A stretch of 5,961 bases of DNA. Origin: DHVE2 group archaeon (GTDB lineage Archaea; Thermoplasmatota; Thermoplasmata; Thermoplasmatales; Aciduliprofundaceae). Of the stretch, positions 4,396 through 5,961 are shown piece after piece; the stretch's first letter is position 1; each line of letters opens with the position of its first letter. Made by a program: the position numbers and the translations under genes. The notes below the pieces were generated by a model. It was given only the letters and a program-made list of their open reading frames with translations. It did not search any database and was not told where the DNA came from. The stretch covers positions 1 through 5,961 of the forward strand of contig JALWEL010000002.1 of the NCBI GenBank assembly GCA_027014065.1, written 5' to 3'.

Positions 4396-5961
4396 TTATC
4401 TTTCGCCCATGCTTCTCATAGCACTCCTTACCTCTTCAGCCCACTTTTTAAGTCCCATCTTTTGAAAAATGCCAAGTGCCTTTTTCAAGCATTCCTTCTC
4501 ATTCCCTTCCTTTTTCATTTTTTTGTAGAGCTCCGCAAGCTCGTAGCACGTGATTCCAAGCTCTACACTTTCCTCTTTCTCCGGGGGCAGAGAGAGAAGG
4601 AAGTAATTGTATGATGTCTCATAATCACCCATCTCCCTGTAAATCTTAGCTATTACCCTGTTGGCCGCCCTGATGAATGGTTTTGAGTGAATCTTCTCCG
4701 CTAACTCCATCGCCTTCATAGCATGCTTCTTAGCCTCTTTGTAATCTCCCATTGTGAAATAATCTTCCGATAGACTGACCATGCTCTCTACAACTATGCT
4801 CTCACTCTCAATATCTTTTCCTATCTGTATCGATTTCAGATGATAACTAATCGCTATCTCGTAATTTCCTATCTCCCTGTTTATATTTCCTATGTTGTCA
4901 TAGCTCAACGCAAGTCCATATTTATCACCCACAGCCTCCTCTATATCCATAGCGGATAGTATGTTTTGCTTAGCCTTCTCTAAATCCCCTATATCCTGAT
5001 ACGCTACCCCAAGGTTATTTAAGACGGCCCCCAAGGTGTATTTGTCACCTATCATCTCTGCTATCTTTGCGCTCTTCTTATAATATTCTATGGCCTTTTC
5101 TATGTTCCCTACTTCATCGTTCACTATGCCCAAATTATTGAGAACCGCGCATTCCAAAACCTTATCATCTATCTCCCGCGCCAATTCCAGAGATTTTTTG
5201 AGATGCTCTTCCGCATCGGAGTAATTTCCCATCCTGTAATACAATATCCCTAAATGATCATGGGAATTTGCGATTCCCTCATTATCACCTATCTCCTTGG
5301 CAATCTCCATCTCTTTAATCAAAAGCTCATTTGCTTCCTCGTAGGCGCCCTCGTGAATAAGAACCCAGCCCTTCATACCCAAAATCCTGGAAGTTTCCGG
5401 AGTCTTTTCATTTCCTATTTTCAAGGCAGCGTTAAGATACTTTAACGCTTTTTTGAAATCCCCCTGCGATTCGAATGACTTGGCGATCAAGCGGTAAATC
5501 CTCTTTTTCTCTTCCTCCTCACTTTCCAATTTCAGAGCTTCCCAGAAATACCTGCGCGCTAAATCGTAATTGCTGGAAATGGCATATGCGTATCCCAACT
5601 TTTCGAGAATTTTAGCGTTCTTCTTTAATTTCAACGCTTCCTGATACATCTTTATGGCGTTTTCGTAGGCATATATCTTCTCCGCGTGCTCCCCGGCTTT
5701 AATATAATACTCAAATGCCTTGTCTTCTTTGCCCGCCTTTTTGTAATGGTATGCGATGTCCTGATAACGCAACTCCCCATACATGCGCTCCATCTCTACG
5801 GCTATTTTACCATGCATGTACTTTTTCTTAAGCGCAGAGAGCTTTTTCACGATTCCTTCCCGAATTATGCTGTGCTTGAACATAAACCTCTCTTCTTCGC
5901 TTTCTACCCAGATCCCGTTTTTCACCACGTTGCTTCCCATCTCTACTATTTCCAGTTCATC
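4396..5961 (-). CDS. TPR-repeat protein, probable C-terminal part of a STAND/MalT-type ATPase; 5' end beyond window
   Basis: Only the C-terminal 521 residues are visible. The frame continues through the right edge (reading DELEIVE before the first Met at 5940). That Met has no GGAGG-type site, unlike the other genes here, so it is probably internal. Numbering from it, residues 17-56 contain FMFKHSIIREGIVKKLS and a following H-x-x-IAVEME segment. This looks like the linker helices that join the NTPase core to TPRs in MalT-like or AAA_16 signalling ATPases. TPR units follow at about 57-140, 146-175 and 185-494, roughly eleven to twelve in all. The NTPase part should lie outside the window. There is no signal peptide in the visible part and no membrane segment, so it is cytoplasmic if complete. 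TPR arrays bind proteins or peptides. The partner is unknown. The ATPase assignment is inferred, while the TPR call is secure. Confidence 0.85.
   Translation of the reverse strand, partial: DELEIVEMGSNVVKNGIWVESEEERFMFKHSIIREGIVKKLSALKKKYMHGKIAVEMERMYGELRYQDIAYHYKKAGKEDKAFEYYIKAGEHAEKIYAYENAIKMYQEALKLKKNAKILEKLGYAYAISSNYDLARRYFWEALKLESEEEEKKRIYRLIAKSFESQGDFKKALKYLNAALKIGNEKTPETSRILGMKGWVLIHEGAYEEANELLIKEMEIAKEIGDNEGIANSHDHLGILYYRMGNYSDAEEHLKKSLELAREIDDKVLECAVLNNLGIVNDEVGNIEKAIEYYKKSAKIAEMIGDKYTLGAVLNNLGVAYQDIGDLEKAKQNILSAMDIEEAVGDKYGLALSYDNIGNINREIGNYEIAISYHLKSIQIGKDIESESIVVESMVSLSEDYFTMGDYKEAKKHAMKAMELAEKIHSKPFIRAANRVIAKIYREMGDYETSYNYFLLSLPPEKEESVELGITCYELAELYKKMKKEGNEKECLKKALGIFQKMGLKKWAEEVRSAMRSMGER
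4549..5388 (-). repeat. Seven tandem 40-residue TPR units (120-nt period) within the TPR protein
   Basis: Counting from the Met at 5940, the turn between the two TPR helices, G-(A/D/N)-(Y/I/L), ends at residues 200, 240, 280, 320, 360, 400 and 440, an exact 40-residue step. Typical members are RMGNY, EVGNI, DIGDL, EIGNY, TMGDY and EMGDY. Many units also share a NNLG or similar helix A start and an E-x-IGDK-like linker. Forty residues instead of 34 is the longer TPR_12/kinesin-light-chain style repeat. The unit boundaries given are approximate. Confidence 0.8.

Noticed and set aside
4549..5388. Regular 120-nt spacing as a CRISPR array or DNA satellite
   Set aside because: The period is a protein-level TPR repeat of 40 residues. 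The nucleotide copies are diverged and there are no identical direct repeats with unique spacers.
5940..5961. The Met at 5940 as true start of the TPR protein
   Set aside because: The frame stays open to the window edge, no Shine-Dalgarno site precedes it, and the sequence after it looks like the middle of an ATPase-TPR protein.

Overview
The window looks like an archaeal chromosome, most likely a thermophilic euryarchaeon. I lean towards an Aciduliprofundum/Thermoplasmatota-type or Thermococcales-like genome, but I cannot fix the genus from sequence alone. The signs are a four-subunit 2-oxoacid:ferredoxin oxidoreductase, an archaeal class II tRNA-Leu without an encoded CCA, TATA-like boxes about 25 nt upstream of starts, strong GGAGG(TGAT) ribosome binding sites, T-rich terminators, and a 7TM plus DUF835-like protein of a type I know mainly from archaea.

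Positions 1-2719 (minus strand) hold a tightly packed operon read right to left, korD-korA-korB-korC. Its junctions overlap by 4, 4 and 11 nt. It encodes the ferredoxin-like delta, alpha, TPP-binding beta and gamma subunits of a CoA-dependent 2-oxoacid (most likely 2-oxoglutarate) ferredoxin oxidoreductase. The last gene, korC, runs off the left edge with its final residues missing.

A 136-bp divergent promoter region (2720-2855) separates the operon from a plus-strand gene (2856-3998). That gene encodes a 380-residue protein with seven predicted membrane helices resembling the HisKA_7TM sensor module, followed by a cytoplasmic domain that looks like a degenerate DUF835. No kinase domain is attached.

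Positions 3999-4281 form a non-coding convergent gap with T-rich stretches and several AT-rich inverted repeats around two more GC-rich patches. A minus-strand tRNA-Leu(GAG) lies at 4282-4366. Its TATA-like box overlaps the 3' end of the next gene or sits directly beside it.

Positions 4396-5961 (minus strand) hold the C-terminal part of a large TPR protein whose frame stays open through the right edge. The visible N-terminal segment resembles the helical region that follows the NTPase domain in STAND/MalT-type ATPases. It is followed by TPRs, seven of them in exact 40-residue register.

The Kor subunits act together in one enzyme that couples oxidative decarboxylation of a 2-oxoacid to ferredoxin reduction. 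A link between the divergent membrane protein and that enzyme is only a positional inference. I see no mobile element, CRISPR array or obvious defence system.
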